DNA from: Actinomycetes bacterium
GTDB taxonomy: Bacteria; Actinomycetota; Acidimicrobiia; Acidimicrobiales; Acidimicrobiaceae
Length of the DNA: 15,968 nucleotides
Direction of reading: 5' to 3'
NCBI GenBank assembly: GCA_021790855.1
Contig: JAJYFP010000004.1
Span: 1 to 15,968, forward strand
The first letter of the stretch is position 1. Each line of letters opens with the position of its first letter. Position numbers and translations under genes: made by a program. Below, piece after piece: positions 15,854-15,968 of this stretch. The notes below the pieces were generated by a model. The model made no database searches. It was not told the DNA's origin and saw nothing but the letters and a program-made list of their open reading frames with translations.

Positions 15854-15865
15854 TTGTACTACCTC
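15847..15865 (-). promoter_or_regulatory. Hairpin over the argH stop and glycosylase ribosome site
   Basis: GAGGTA-N7-TACCTC forms a 6-bp stem. It includes the argH TAG stop and the GAGG that would serve the glycosylase, so it may hide the ribosome site until argH translation opens it. Inference from structure only. Confidence 0.35.
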
Positions 15866-15968
15866 AGCTCCGAAAAAGTCTTTTTTTGGAGCGCAAGCAA
15901 GGTGCTGAACTCCTCCAGTTGGACCGCAACCGCGTCCATTCCCGAACCTCCGGGAGTAATTCTTCTTC
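15859..15968 (-). CDS. argH: Argininosuccinate lyase, C-terminal end only
   Basis: The minus strand is open from the right edge to a TAG at 15859-15861, giving 35 residues. The segment ITPGGSGMDAVAVQLEEF matches the conserved end of argininosuccinate lyases (R-x-T/S-PGG-x-x-x-x-x-V-x-x-Q-L). The enzyme splits argininosuccinate into arginine and fumarate in arginine biosynthesis. The order argH then 3-methyladenine glycosylase is common in actinobacteria and supports the call. The catalytic part lies outside the window. Seven A residues near the end (plus-strand T81-T87 of line 15881-15887) form an A-AAA-AAG heptamer in the argH register. Confidence 0.7.
   Translation of the reverse strand, partial: RRITPGGSGMDAVAVQLEEFSTLLALQKKTFSELR

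Overview
The window reads as ordinary chromosome of an actinobacterium with moderate GC (about half by eye, not computed), possibly an Acidimicrobiia-type lineage. The markers are a DUF1707-domain protein, an NDMA-type alcohol dehydrogenase beside the mycofactocin glycosyltransferase MftF, an argH to 3-methyladenine-DNA glycosylase gene order, an actinobacterial-looking PHP-containing DnaE, and frequent GTG/TTG starts. The lineage call is inference. I see no rRNA, tRNA, CRISPR array, insertion sequence or phage gene.

Layout from left to right. (1) A DUF1707 protein cut by the left edge runs leftward and diverges from a TetR regulator across a 321-nt intergenic region. (2) A leftward molybdate/tungstate uptake operon holds an XRE regulator with a periplasmic-binding-protein-like sensor domain, a WtpA/ModA-like lipoprotein, and one polypeptide fusing ModB-like permease to ModC-like ATPase. 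(3) A leftward amidase-signature enzyme is followed rightward by an unrecognised GNAT-like protein and by dnaE, the replicative polymerase; all three read leftward. (4) A rightward unit holds the alcohol dehydrogenase, mftF and a RimJ-like N-acetyltransferase. (5) Leftward again are a TauE/SafE-type exporter, a DNA-3-methyladenine glycosylase and the 3' end of argH, cut by the right edge.

Genes that work together: in the molybdate/tungstate operon the lipoprotein captures oxyanion, the fused transporter imports it, and the regulator probably senses the same ligand inside the cell. The dehydrogenase is of the class that depends on mycofactocin for electron removal, and MftF glycosylates that cofactor; the other mycofactocin genes are not in this window.

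The most unusual observations concern translation starts. The acetyltransferase keeps its family N-terminus only if translation starts at an ATT codon that overlaps the mftF stop and has a strong Shine-Dalgarno sequence. The glycosylase also lacks an ATG/GTG/TTG early enough for a full N-terminus. Its frame is open upstream into argH, where an A-AAA-AAG heptamer in the correct register could shift argH ribosomes into it, and a hairpin covers the argH stop. There is also a perfect DnaA box inside the likely dnaE promoter.
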